DNA of 64,000 bases from a virus: positions 32,676 through 96,675 of IMG/VR virus record IMGVR_UViG_3300017934_000005. One strand, 5' to 3'. How positions within the stretch are numbered: the stretch's first letter is position 1; each line of letters starts with the position of its first letter. The notes under the pieces are model-generated. The model ran no database searches. It was not told the origin of the DNA and worked only from the letters and a program-made list of their open reading frames with translations. Positions 35,301 through 50,300 of this stretch are shown here, one piece after another. The translations under genes were made by a program, and so were the position numbers.

Positions 35301-38300
35301 CTCTTTCTTTATTCTTCTTGAACCATTCCGCGTTCAGTGCTGCTTGCTTATTCGTGAACCTAGATTTGTCATAACAACTTCGAGCATGTTGGTAGTGAGC
35401 GTCTCTAAACCTTCTCAGGAAGGGGAGGAGTTGCTCAATTCTGAAAACACGCTTCCGGCCTCGACGGACTGTAAAGGCTAACTGCAGGTCCCACTTGGGC
35501 ATTAAATTTCCTCTTACTTATGATAATAAAATGATTCAAAACCATCGGCTCCAAGTGGAAGACCGGGAGCCCAGAGTATTGGCTGACGCATTGTATCTTC
35601 CATCTCGTGAACACCGGGATAGAACGGATCGTCAAGGGTTTCAGAAATACCTTCATCGTGAACATGGCCGACAATCGGAAGGCCCATGCTGAATTCAAAC
35701 TTGAGTAAGGATTCAACCAGTACATCTCGGGCAATGGCTTGCACAATGTTCTCGAATATTTTCCCGCCATGAGTCGTGATCCCATCTTCCCAATTCTTGG
35801 TTTCCTGGTTTACTCCGCCGTAACAAAGACTTGTGCGATAAACATCCTCACCATTTGAGCCCTTCCAGGGTGCCTTGATATCATCAACGAATGCATTCAC
35901 GTAGTGAAGCCGACGACCACTAGGAAGATGAATTCTGAAGATATGACGTTCGTTCCCATGATCCATCACGGTGAACTTATCCATGAAAATCTTTAATTCT
36001 TCCAAACGTTTCAAGGCATAGATTAGTTTGCTTCCGTACTCTGAATCCTCGTTAACTTTAATCGGTTTCCCAGTCATAACCGAGACGGGTAACTTGTCTA
36101 GTGCATACCAGGTGAACACAATCTCATTGTAGAGTTCCCGGAATGCTTTCACAGTCTCGTTAGATTTTTCCTGGGTCATGTCAACACCCATATTCTCGGC
36201 ATACAACCAAAGACCCGTTTTCATAGGTTCGCCGGTTTTAGGGTTAACACCCATCTCACCACCGGATTGTCTATATACGGCGGCTAACGTTCCGGCTTTA
36301 GCAATCTGGCGCTTCTCTTTGGCCGGCCCTTTCAGTTGAGGGTCTTTATTGTTGTAATCTCGGGCTAAGGTGAAATAGTCCAGATTGTACATTTTGCAAG
36401 CGAAATCTAGGTATGGGTCTTTCTGTTTCAAGGGCCGACCGCAGACTACGCAACTCTGACCATAGATTCGCATCGTGGATTCTGGATGATCCAGGCACAC
36501 ATAAGTAGTGAAGACATCCAGGAGTGGCTGGCAACCAGCAACCCAGGCCGCAACTCTGGTCTCGATAGCATTTAGGTCCGAGACATTAAACCTGTGTTGC
36601 AACGAACACCGTCCTGATACAGTTTTTTACCGTGAGAAGCACAGCGCCGTAATCTGGAGTCCCGTCTTCCTGAGGCTTACCAAATTCTTTGATGATGCCA
36701 TTATAGTCCTCGGCATAGATTAGTGCGCGGGCTCGATCCAAAACTTTCTTGTCCTCAAACCGGGAATCAGGTCTTGCCATGTTGTGCATTTGAACCGCAT
36801 TTCCTGACCAGCGACCGCAACGGGCTGATCCCATGTAGAGGAATTGACCGCGAAGCCGTCCATCATCATTGATTTGACGCATAATAGCCAGGAGCTTTTT
36901 GTAGGTAGTGGAAGACGCTGCTTTACGTGCCTCAAGCACTTTAATACAGAGTGGCGTAAGCTTATCTCGTTTGTATTTAAGGACCGCAGTGACGTGCTCT
37001 TTTCGAAGTGTTGCCTTGCCATCAGGACCGTATGGGTATCCCTGAGATTTAACCCACTCCTGCATCTGAGGGTTAGAATTTGAATTCTCTAGACCTGTCA
37101 ATTCATTTTGTTTCTTAACAGCTTCTCGTTTGGCCTGATCTGCGAGAGCATAGGCTTTCTTCACGAAACCGATATCGACCGGAATGCCACGATCATTGAC
37201 TCGCTGATCGAATATCCAAACCTGTCGCTCTCGGGGGGGAAGCGGGAACACATCTACGATATTCAGGCGTCGAGCAATTTCACGTTCGGCCACGAGGTCT
37301 TGTTTACAATAGGAACAAAACTCTTCCCACTCAGCCGGATGAGAATTCCAATCCTTATAAAATCGTTGCTCGGGAGTTCCCTTCTTCTTATTGGCCTTGA
37401 TTACGGTCTCCATGCTAAACATCTTAATCAGTTCCCCGCCGCGCTTATCCTTAGCGAGACTGTGAGGGAGACCCAAGATAACACCATCCTCATCCAGGTC
37501 TCCGGTAAGAGAGAGATACCGCGAACTTGCCTGGGGGTCCTGGAATCTCTCGATGGGAAGCTTGTGACCTAGACGCTGAAGCAAGTAGCGTTCGAACGTA
37601 GAGTGCCAGGCCATAATGTCTAGGTCTGAGTAAAGCGCCTGCTCCAGATCGGCCGGAATCGGATCGTCGGCCCAAAGTCTCCACATCTTAAGTTCCATAT
37701 CAAGTGGGCTCAGGTCTCCAATCGCATAACCCAGCATTAAGGGCTCAGTTGTCGGATGGAAGCAATAATTGTAGGTTCCCACACTGAGTTGACCCTTAAG
37801 CTCAGCCTTGCTTCTGGTTTCAAAGTCGATGATGAGAAAGTTACTCGACATATTTTTCGGCGAGAGTATTTAAAAATTCCTTTTGGGAGAAGAATATTTC
37901 TGTAGCAAATTGAGCCATCACATCCCATCTTTCTTGGGGCTCTTTAGGGAAAAGAATAAATCCTGGTTTTCCTTTTCCGAGCGTATATCCTAATTCCAAA
38001 TGGGCTGAGCGTCCTGCCGGATGCAAAAGAACTGCACCATCAGTTCGGTCTAGGTGATATTTATCAAATTCGAAAACATGCGGAGCCATGTATCCCTTAA
38101 GCGCCTGTCCGTATGTTCTCCCTCTTCCTTGCTCATATTTTTTCCACCAGTCGTCCGTTTCTGGACCGGACGCAAACCAGTCTTCGAATACATCCAGACC
38201 TAGTTTACGAAGAGCATTACCAAGTTTAGGAACTGCTGGATTACGTAGCGAGCCTATCACATAAATCGATTTCACTTTATTCTCCAGTAATCTTACTCCA

Positions 38301-41300
38301 GGTATGTTCGTGTCCAATTTCCTTGAATAACCTAGCTAAGTTATCTTCTATTCCATCCAAGCGACGTTGAAAATCTAAAATGAGCCTGCCTATCTGTTCA
38401 ACGGGATCAGAAAAAAAATTCATCATTTATACCAGCTTCTTCTGCTGTTTGAGGCTTAGCGGCGGCTTTTTCATCTTGCCACAGAGCTTCTTTCTGTAAT
38501 TCCGACAAAGACGCATCACGAAAACTTTCATCACTCATTGAATTTCCTCCACAGGATATTCCTTCCAAAACAAATCCATCTCATTCAGGTACTGCTTACT
38601 CTTGTCTAAAGCTTTCGCCCAACGAGAGAGCATGTCCTGGGTTGGAAAAGGGAACACAAACTTCTTGATGCCAGCCTGAGCCATGTGGACCAGGCATCGG
38701 TCGCAACTGGCACAGGGCCAGGTGTAGAGCGTGTAATCGCCAGGAATAGTATATCCAGGCATAATCCGCTCTTGCAAATGAAGTACAGCATTCATTTCAC
38801 AATGCACAACGCGGCTATACTTCTCCTCTCGATTGTTCAACCATTCTTCCTTATCGGGCATCATGGTTGGGAATCCGTTGAATCCCACCGAGGCTACAGT
38901 TCGATCCGGCCGCACAATCACGGCTCCAGTCTTAGTGCTAGGGTCCTTGGACCATGTTGAGACTAACCGAGCAAGACTCAGAAATCTTAGGTCCCATTTC
39001 TTGTCAAACATCAGGGTGCTATCCTTTCATTATTGATAAAGTTCTCATACGTGATTGGCATGAGTGATTGAAAAATTTCTTCAAGCCTAATGGCGTACTG
39101 CCGAATCTCCCACATCGCTTTGTCATGGTTCCGAAGCGAGAGAAAATTCATCAGGGATCGAGCATTGCAACACCAGTACATCTCGCTATAGATATTAACG
39201 GGAAGAAAAAATCGAGCCTGCTCCTTGGCAATTCCTCGGGCTAAAGCGGTCTGGTATCTCTCAAAGGATTCTCGACTATGAATCTCAAGTTCGGAGATGA
39301 ACCAACCCGCATCTGCAGGGGCCGCGACTTCGTAGTAATAGTTGCCCGACTTGCCGACCTGGGTTCGAACGTGATCCGTGGTTGGGATGTAGAAGTCGTT
39401 ACGGAGTTCAGAGTATCTGGCGCTCCACTCGTTAATGCTGATTCCAATCCGGTGTCGATGCCATTCTCTGAAGACAAAGATCGGGGCCTTGATACGGAAT
39501 CGAAAAAAGTTCTGTTCGAATGGTGTACCATGTCGATTCTTGAGTAGGAATCGAATCAGTTGTTCATCACCTTCCTCAAGACCCCAATGGTATTTGTGAT
39601 ACGAAACTCGGGCTGCGTTGATTACGCTCAGATCATCGGCACAACTATTTTCTAGTGCAACAAAACCCCTGTCTAAAACTTTCGTCTCAGGATATGTCAT
39701 TCTTTAACCTTTCTGCTGTATCTGGTGAATCATCTCGATCATTATAAAAACGAGACACTTCTTGTACTTCTTCGCAACGGGGGCAGTAAGTAAAACCGCT
39801 TCGGAAATCGTATTCTAGGACGTATCCATGAATAATACAAAAATCATTATCTATCATTAGATTCCTTCTTTCAATAAATACACCATGGCCGGTTTGTGAT
39901 CCGGCCCTCCGCGAACACCATCGCGGTAAGCTAGAATATGCTGATCTTGGAGTGTTTTGAATACTTGCATCCATAGGCGTCCCTGGCCCAAGCCATCAAG
40001 TTTTCGATACAAGTCTCGATACGGAACTTTTCCACCTGAGCGTTGCACTTCTCGGACAATGACTTTAGCGAGTCTACCATCAAGAGTTTCGGCTTCTACC
40101 GGATCGAGATAAGCTTTCGTATCCCGAGCATAGACAGTCAGAGCCTTAGCCTTCTCAATGTCCTCAAACATAATTTTGTCATGACCGGAATCTACGGCAA
40201 AGTAGAGAGCGAATCGCTCAGTAAGGGTTTGCTCTCGGGCATCAAGGCCATCAAAGTGACGATCCACGTCTGAAAACTCATCATATTCGTATTCCTTACG
40301 AGCCGTAGCCGCACTGATACAAGCCTTAGTTTTCTGCAACCCCTCCAAGCTAAACTGATCCAATTGCGCGTGGAACAGAGCTTTTTTGGGCTGATCTGGC
40401 GTGATCAGGAAAAACATTCGATCATTCAGACCGCTGCTATCGCCAGGGAGTTTCGACCACAGAGTTGGGAATTTGCGATCCGTAGTACACCACATCCAGG
40501 AGAAGCAATAACTATTCGAATCGAAAGTAAAGGATTCCTTTCGCGCCTTGATCGAGTTCGAAAACCGTCTAGACTCGTAGAAACTCAACATGTCATCAGT
40601 GAAGCTGGAGTTCTCGATTCTGGCCTTCTGAATGAATTTGCTAAGCTCGTCAAAGAACACAACCGCGTTCCGGGCTTGCATTCGGTACATCTCCAGACCC
40701 AAACCTTCTGTGCTACCTGGACTGATAATCACAGTCTGACCATTCGCGCTTGTCAGTTTTTGATTGTGATTTGTAGCCAGGTTCATGACTCGAAAATATT
40801 CTTGAGCAATCTCACAGCTTGTGCTCTTATAAAACTTACCGTAAGGTGAGATGATACCCAAGAAAATAACTGGCGTGAACGGTCTGTTCTTGACTGTAAC
40901 CTTGGTGCCAAGATAGTTCAAGTACATGACCAGAGCCGGCATAAAGACTAGCTCGGGATACTTATCACTGGTCTGCTCCACAGGTCCGACCAAACCATCC
41001 CATAGCGATGTGCCTCGCATGATCCAGGTCGGAAAGATCGGATGTGGTACAATCGAGGATGTCTCAATCTCAGGTTCATCATCCTGCTGAGCCTCGCGGG
41101 TCTGCTTCAACTGCTCGGCTTGGGCATCAATATTCTGTTTGAACACATCTACTGGAACCGGCCGCTTACCAATGCTATGCGCGATCTTCTCGCACATCTC
41201 TCGATAATCTGAGCCGTAGTTCTCACACCGAGCTTCGCAGATCACGATGAGTCTGGAACAGAGTTCATCCTCACTCCAGTCTGGATTCTCGTGATGCAAC

Positions 41301-44300
41301 TTGCCAGCAATCGAAGTCAACGTGGTATCATGGGCTCCATAAGGAATCTTCGGCCCATCTGAAGCTGTATCCACAGTTTTGAATTCTCGCTGCGTCGGCT
41401 CCTGATACTCGAAACGATCTATTTTCTTCTGACTAATACACCAATCTATTAACCAGTCTGGAGCCTCACTGAGAGGAGACTCATCTATGATCCGATACTG
41501 CTGACCGGAATCTGGATGCCAGGAACCGGGACCGACTACGTATTGATTATCAACTCTGGCACTCCAATCCTCGTTCTTGACGAAACCTTGGGCCAAGTTG
41601 CCCATATGGATCGAACGCGGACTCTGTTTGAAATAGAAATGGCCTCGACCAGGACGGGATCGCACCTTGAACGTAGCAATACTGAACAGCAGTTTACCGG
41701 TCTCGGCTTCAACACGCTGCGCTACTTCAACTCTATCTATTTCGAAGAACCAGACCCCACTCGGCACTCCCTTGGCAACAGATGCAACATTGGCATCTGG
41801 ATATGTTTGGTCCCAAGCTTCGATTACAGCCGGTTCAGTTGTAGCCTTGCTAGGCCAGTCTGAAAGAAAAGCTTGTTTTGTGTGGGCTCGAAGAGGGACA
41901 ACTGGAATGCCTAACTGAATGAGTGGAGTTGCAATCTCTTTAAAAAAAGCCATACAACCCCTTGAGGAAATCCTGGGCGGTCTCTGCCGCCCGTCAAGCC
42001 TAGTCTCTAACCGACCGGCTTTCGTCGGACAATCCGAAGGTTATTCCTTCGACTTAGAACGTGGCATTGGTGGACTGAGCAGCAGGCGGTGCAGGAGGGG
42101 TGTACGATCCCGCAACGCTTGCTGCCGGTTGGACAGGCTGAGCCTGCGGTGCCGGGGTTCCGGCTGTTGCTTGCAACCGAGCCGCAGCCGCTAGATTATC
42201 TCCCGGAACAAACGGCTTCTTGTCCTTGGCTCGAACGAAATCGGTTGGAATTTTCGGCACTACGGCTCCGGGAGGAAGGGCGTTGATACCCTTGATATTG
42301 GAGAATTCCTTACCCTGTTCGTTCTTTTCCCTCATGATAAACAACTGGCTCGCCTTACCGATCAGAAGCTGAGCTAGTGCCTCAGTATTTTGAACGATAG
42401 GGGGGTTGGTACCTAGAATGGCGCGGACTGCTTTGAACAGGTCGGCCTTCTCATGCATTGTTCCGTTTTTCGTCAGGACAGCATGATACGGCTTGCCCTG
42501 AGAATTGTTCTTGTCCAGAATCCAGACGATTCTTACCCGGTTTTTCTCGCCAAACTTGGTCTTGACACCATACAAATCGACCACATCAGCAATCACTCCG
42601 ATGAAAATCCCGGAATCTGGCTGTTCATATGTCGAATTTTGACCTAACTCCATTGCTTTTCTCCTAATCTATCCACAGTTGATCCATGGATAAGTCTGTT
42701 CTAGTACTGGTCTGTTAAGATAAGCTTTTAGAAAATCTGGCAACAGATCAACATCGCCGCGCTTTTCAAATAAGCCTAAAACAACATTACATCTGTGGCA
42801 TAACAAACCGCGAATACACTTCCCGCAAGACCGATATCCTTGACAACAAGCGTGGTCATGATCTATTCGAGGAATATTAAAGGAATCTCCAGAGCCTCTG
42901 TCAGAAAAAATCAAACCACAGGGACACCGTCCGTGTTGCCTAATTAGAAACTCATCAAATTGACGCTGCGAAATATGATATGTCCACTCTAAAGTGTATT
43001 CAGGTTTCGCAAGTCTCCGTAACCGCGCTTTTTCTCTTGTTTTTTCTCGATGGCCTTCATTCCACTTCCGATTTCTTATGCGATCACACTCTAAACACGA
43101 ACGCTTATTCCGCAGCAGCCCAGTCCAGTGAACATTCTCACCACTTAACGCATGTCCTCGTTTACAGTGTTCTCTTAATTTCCCCATACTTGATCTAGTG
43201 ATAAATCCTTGCGAACGCTAATCTCAAAAGGGGCCGAGTTTCTAAGATTTTCTACATCGATTTCCTTGACTGCTTTCCACCACAATTTCAAATCACTATT
43301 CCACCAAAACTTGAGTTTTTTGGCATCGTTGTTATTACCACGTCCTTGATGACTCTGAAGGATGACAAACGGGGATCGGGCTCTTGCCAGGATCGGCTCT
43401 ATGTTACCATCCTGCGGCGTGTGTTCTTCGATCAAAAGCAAAGCACTGAGGGCATCCGTAAAAGCAGAATGCGGAAATGGATTTAAGACCATGTGGTCCG
43501 CAAGCATATATTGAAGCTTCTTGCCTTCGATGCCAGGGATATCCCAGAGAGTGTCAATAATCACTTTTTCTTTCAGAGTAGGAGCAAAGTGATTTTTGCG
43601 AGCCATCCAATTGTCCAGGACCAACTTATCAAAACGAATTATGTTCTGACCTAGGAGTCCATCGGCTTGATTCGCCATTCCAAGCAGAGTTGCGAGGGCA
43701 TCGTGTTCCTCAAATCCAAATCGATCCACTGCGGCCTGAGTAAGTCCTGTAATCCTTGTGATTTCCTCAGTAACCGGTGCATCTGATTTAACCAGACAAT
43801 CTATGGCAGCTAAAACACGATGCTGAGCCGTGGACCAGAGTACGGCTCCGGCTTCTATGACACGATCATTGGCTGGGTCTAAGCCAGTGGTCTCAAAATC
43901 TAGCGATAATAGGATCATGACGGTTTGTGTTCAACGGTCTCAAGCGAACCTTGGCCGGTTAAGGGGATGCCGGGTTCTTCAACCCGAGGAAGTTCTGTCA
44001 TGGGTTTAATAACAGTTTCTATATACCGAATGTTATCCATCGGGGCAAAGTATCGAAGTGATGGGTCCAAAAGTTGCTCCGGCGTCAAAACCTTCTTGGT
44101 AACATCAGGTTTAAAGACCAGCATACCGCGTTGAAACCCAATGTTGATAAGGCGCGTGTTGACATCGTTTATGAGACTGGCCTTATTCGGGCAATGGTAT
44201 ATGTTGCCTTCCACAACCACAGCAGGAGAGCCAGGAAAAAGTGCCGGCTCCTTTACATAGCCGATAAATTCAACCCAAGCATCGAACGCAGGCGGGTCTT

Positions 44301-47300
44301 TCTTGATGTTTTCAGGAACTGGAACGCTCACTCTTGGTGTCCTTTCCGAGAATATCATCTTCCTTGAGTATCAGATACTTCTCGCCGTCGAGTTCAATCT
44401 CGGTGCCGCTATACTTGCCGAAATAGATATGATCACCAACTTCAACACCAAGGTTTCGACGGCCTACGGCCAGGACTTCGGCTTCCATCGGCCGTTCTTT
44501 AGCCGTGTCAGGGATGAAAAGGTTTCCCTTCGTGACTTCCCGGTCGGGAAGGACTCGAATGAGAGCGCGATCACCAAGTGGTTTAAAATTTAGCATTAGG
44601 ATACGGCCGGCTGAATGTTAACCGGTTTCCCCTCCCGCAGCGCAGTTTCAGCAGTACGTGCAGCTTCTGCAGCTTGAGCAGCGGCTCGAACAGCAGCGAG
44701 TTGATCGCCACTAGGCATCTGGATGAGTTTTTTCTCTTCGTAGTTGTGCTTCTGAGTCTTGATTCCTTCAACTTCACAGACATCAGAACAGTATGTGAAA
44801 GACTTGTCAGGAGCCTGAGGATGTTCCTTGAACAGAGCGCCGACAATACGCACATTTTTGAGCCAGGGATTTGCTTTGATGGTTTCCTCGGCTTGAGACT
44901 GTGCGAATGTCACTAACTTGTCACAGCCAGGAGCATCGCATTTGATGGTTTGAACTAGTGTGTTAACTATTGACATTCATTTCTCCTTTATTTCTTCAGC
45001 GGATCGCAATTCGGACTCTCATTGCGTAGCCGTCCTGTTTCTGAATTTGGGATTAAACAACCTTCTGCAGTGGTAACTTCATTAAACTTCTTCAATCCAC
45101 CACCTAGGATTGGAAACTCGCTGGAAGAATGTCCTGCTAGACGCTCTAGATCAGATGGACGCCCATGAACCATCAAGAGACGAACTAACAAACCAATCAC
45201 CTTGATGATTCGAACACGAACCGATCCACCATCCGGCGTAAAATTCGTGAATGCAAGACGGGCTTCGTCCAAATATTTATCAGCAAATGTAACGAAATCC
45301 ATCTGTGAATACGGCTGACCGACCAGTGGCGCTAGAGGGTTCACATCCTCATTGGCAACACCTTCTACCAAAGAGATTTTACGGCTACCTTTAGCCCAGC
45401 CTTTTGCATATTCAGACTCCTTCCTGATCAAATCAAAAACTTGTTCTTGCGTTAACATTAGTAAACATCTCCATTCTGTTTTATTTTTTCGTCTTCGTAT
45501 GGGGCGACCACACGACGATAGAATTCTTGTTTTGCACCTTCAAAGACACCCAAGATGCCGTTCAATCTAGCATAATTTTTCACATCTTTGTTCAGATAGC
45601 TCATAACGATGGTGGTTAAAACGTAGTTTAGTTCTCCTACGTCTTGGATTCTTTCACCTAGAATATCAGCTTCGGCGAGAAATTCTTGTCTAATTGCCGG
45701 TTTGATATATGGCATTACTTGTGCCCCTTTCGTTTTGAAGTCTTCTGGAGTCCGATCAAATAATTCTTGAGTTCGTCTAGATGACGAAGGTGAGTCATCT
45801 CGGGTAGATAATCAAAGATGGGCTGTGGACCGCCTACGATCACGATACGTTTTCCTTTCGCATAAGCAAGCCCCTGCTCAAACATTCGGGACCCGGTCGC
45901 AAGCTTGGCCGGTACGGTTGCACCACTCAGGTCATCACTGAACCGGACTAACATATCGGCTCTTAGGACATCATCCACGTCCTCCTGAGCCCGGCGACGG
46001 CGAAAACGATTGCCTCGAACTATCTTTGAGCCTAGAACCGTGGGTTCTTTTAACCACCGACTGGTAATTTCCAAGTTCGGAAGTTTCCTCAACTCATTAG
46101 CAACCTCTGCAATTTCATCTCTCCTAGACCAAGCTGCAGCTAGATAAATCTTAAGTAATTTCACGGATTCGTTTCCTTTATTCTGAATATGTGTTGGAGT
46201 GGAAACTTATAAACGATATCAGTATCAGTTGAAACGAACTTATTCATCATCACACAATATAGATCACCTTTTTGATATGCATTGCGAACATCCAATATTC
46301 TTATTGGTTCTGATTGTGTGTAGAGATGGACTTCGATAGTCATTAGAATGCTCGATTGTGCTTGTATGGTCTTTTACTGTTGTAAACCGTCTTTGCCATT
46401 ATCGCTTCAGGAATATTCCACCCCTTGTTTCGAGCTATGTTCATGAGACGAATAACGGCATCTGCAATCTCTTCCTCGGCATGACTAAACTCTGGAATTT
46501 TCTGACTCGGCGGATTGCCGTCTCGCATAGCTTCCAAAGTTTCACTCAACTCCCCGTGAGTCAGGGCAATCTTCTCACCAAAATTCTGATCCGGTTCCTC
46601 GAAGCCGTGAGCCTGATTAACTTGCCAAGTTGCTTCCTCGAAAAGGTGCCAAAGAGCAGCAAACTTATCAGCCTCATTTTGCACAGTTCGAACTAAGTGA
46701 TCTTGGAGTTCTTTATTTTTGAGTTCCGGTATTTCCGACATTGTCGAATTGCTCCTGTGATATTCCGAAGAAATCTCGAAGTCTGGTATATTCGTATTCG
46801 GCCAAGGGTTCGGCCGGTGCATCCTTGATCTGATCCCACATATCCGACAACTGAGCCGGCCTCGTGCCAATCCTAGACAGCCAGGATGTAAAGACATAGC
46901 CGACCATATTCCAGATCACTTGGCTCGCGTGGGGTTCATCACGTAGGCCAGCCTTGAGCTTGGCTAGATGACGTTCGGCGCTATCCAGATAATTACTTAG
47001 AGGCATTCCGTGTTCCCAGTTTCGAGCCGCGTACTTGACTGCGCCGTCCTCGTAGATACACGAGACCAACCACATCACCCAGTTCGGGAACAGAGAAGGC
47101 TTGCCTTTCCCACGTTGCCTATCCCGTTGGGCACCGGTTTGAAACGTTGTCCGTTCTCCGCTATCCTTAAATTCAGTCACCTTCAATCTCCTCTTTAGTC
47201 AAGGGACGAATCTCTTGAATGTAGTAAAACAGGCGGGGATCATTGCTGTCGTCTTCAGACAGATAAACTTTATCGCCTACGATTCGAACGATTTTCTGGT

Positions 47301-50300
47301 ACTGAGATTGAGATTCCATAATCTCTTCAGAATTAATGTCCAAAGCAACTACTTGCCCTTTCTTGAACACTAGTCCTCCCGAAGATAGGTCAGAATTACG
47401 ACCTGCTCGTTCTCACCGAAGTCTGGGCCATATGCTTTTCGCATCGAATCCAGAAGTCCTAAGTATTGACGAGAACGAATCTCATGCTCATGCTCTAAAT
47501 ATCGTGCCGGCACATCCTTAAAGAGACCAGACCAAATATCCGTAACCAGGCCGTGCCCTTCAATTTTGTGCGTCGGAACCCCGATTAGAAACGGGACCGG
47601 CCCTTCTTCCGTACATGCAATTCGGTTACAGACGCAAAGTTCTATAGTCAAACCGAACGCATCAGCCCATTTGTTTCCCTTTCGTACTGTGGAGCCGTGT
47701 TCCCCGACAGCACAGTCGAGGCTGTGAAGCATGTGAAGTGTTCTCATTTTTATCTCCGCGCACTCCCCAGTCTGAGGATCGTAATCACATTCTCGACCGG
47801 GATGCGCTGCTTTACATCGTCCACAGAACTGAGTTGCCATTACCCATTCACTTTCAGCCACTGACGTTTATTGTTCCAAATATTTCTAGCTGTTCGCGGA
47901 TGGACTAAAGCAGCATATCCGCAAAGCTGATCTATTGAGCTTATGATGGCCGCTTGTTTTCGAACCCCAGATCGTATGAAACCCTGAACGGACAATAAGA
48001 ACTGAACGATTCGACACGTTGGGATTTGATTACCTTTGGTATCCAAAAAACGCTGTTTTTTCATTTTCTATCTCGTATCCCGCTATAGATCATTCCACGA
48101 ATGAAGATCGCTGCTAACTTACGGAGGAAAGGAAGCGCGGCTTCGTTTCCTTTGTTATCAGACCAGGCGTCCTCCAAGCGTCGTAGGTAAACTCGGCCAA
48201 GTGTTGCGAACCCTTCGGGACCTTTCGCTTCACTCTCCTCCGTGCGTCGAGGCAAGTTGTTTTGATATTCTATTTCTGACCAAACTGCCTCGACAGCTAT
48301 ATCAAAAACAGCTCTGCTAACAATCATTTATCCACCTTGACTGCAGAGCCCTCGAACCAACCACCGCAGTGTTGGCACTGGAATCTTTGCTTCTTTCTCA
48401 AGAGCGTGAAGGCCCATCCACGTCTTTGAACCTTGTCTGATCCGCACTTAGGGCAGTTATAAAGCTCGCCCTGATTTACGTTCGGATGATTCTTCATCCA
48501 AGGCCGCATCATGAAGTAGACTCGTTCGAGCAAAATTATGTCTCGTCCGTTATACCGCTTCATTTTCTTCCAGGCTTTGGGATCGCCTTGCATACAGGCT
48601 TGCCACAAATGAAAGCCTGTATGAGCCAGTTTCCGGCCGATTCCGAGGCAACGACCTACTTCATCAAGCTTGTTGGAATCAAACTTGAAGACTTTGCGAG
48701 CTATCTGAAGCGTATCAACCGTCTTATAAGGCGACGGCGGCTTCAAGCCGTGGATCAAAAATCTTGTGTTGATCTTGGGTACATCGAATCGATCACCGTT
48801 GTGGGCCACAACGATATCGGCTTCGTCAAGAACTTTCCAGAGTTCCTGAATTAACTGTTTGTCATTCTCCTTGGCATTTTCGTAACCAGGGTAATCAGCA
48901 AGACAATAGGTTCTGACTTTCTGTCCTGGTTCCTTGACTGCGAAACTAAGTACGTACCAATCTGCTTTGAAATCGATTACATCCTGTTGCCATTTACCCC
49001 ATACCCATCCGAGGCTCGGTGCTGTCTCAATGTCCACGAAGACAAGTCTAGCAGGCGTGCTCTTAACCATAGAACTCCAGAGAAACTTTGTTGGATGTTT
49101 AAAACGACAGGTTGTGAATTCTGCCGAGAGTGAACCCTGTCACAACTCCGGCAATGAACCACTTGAATTTGCTCTTGCGAGCCTGAGCTTTCACCGTAAC
49201 TATTTCTTGATTTGCTGCATCCAACTTAGCCTGGATCGCATTCACATCACTCTTGTGAGATTGTTTCTCAGAATCAAGAGCTTTTGCATCGTTAGCGATT
49301 ATTACGGTATCGTTGGCAATGACGGTCTGATCGGCAGCTAGTTCCTGCCTGAGGATAGCCGGCTCTTCAAGTGCTTGAGCCACGGAAACGGCTTCGGATT
49401 GGTCCATCTGATAAGCACTTCCGACCACAGTAACGGAACCGCCAGGGGCCAGAGTTTGAATACGCGAGGCAAGATCATTCGGAGCAAGGGTAGCATCTTT
49501 TTTCTTATTTGCTTGAAGCTGCGAAATAAGGCTGGAGACTAAAACTGTTTGCTGTTGATTCGCGGTCTGCAACTGAGTATTTTGTATAGCCAGTTGAGCC
49601 ATTTGATCCGTTATCTGTTTCTGAAACTGGGCGTTTGAAGAATCTTTTTGATCCGCCAGAGTCTTTAAGTCTTCATACCTCTGCTCTGCTCGGCTGGCTA
49701 TCCGAGACTCAATCGCGTAAGTGAGGCCCAAGGCGAGAAAAATAGTTGCAATGTAGAGCGTGATATGATGGCGATCCAAAGTCATTGTTCTTCTCTCTTA
49801 ATATAGGTTCTAATAGGAACGCGATTTTTCTGCGCTTTTAATAACTTCTTTCGGGCCTTCCGCTGCACCTTGGTTCCTACTCGGTGTGGTAGACCATAGT
49901 GAGGATGTCCCAGGGCTTGAGTCGCGGGAGGATTCTTAGCATATCTGAGGATATTCTCCAAACGTTCTATTGTGACCCAGTCCGGGATAAGTTTATTACA
50001 ACGGAAACACAGTAGACCACGGACGAGACCTGTCTTATGGTCATGATCAGTGAGAGTACAATGATCAGGAAGGGGTTCTCCACAACCGGGGCAGAGACCA
50101 TTCTGAAATCTGTAGATTAGTATCCACTCGTCTTGCGTCAGGAGGAACGTGAGACGTAGATAATTCGCGTTCGGAACCTTCATCTAATCTAGGTTCCGAT
50201 AGGAACGCGATTTATTTCATGTAGATTTTACGCAGTGGGTAGAACTTACTCATCCCATGGTTCTAGCTTGGGAACAAAGACCGGAATCGGCATATTTCTG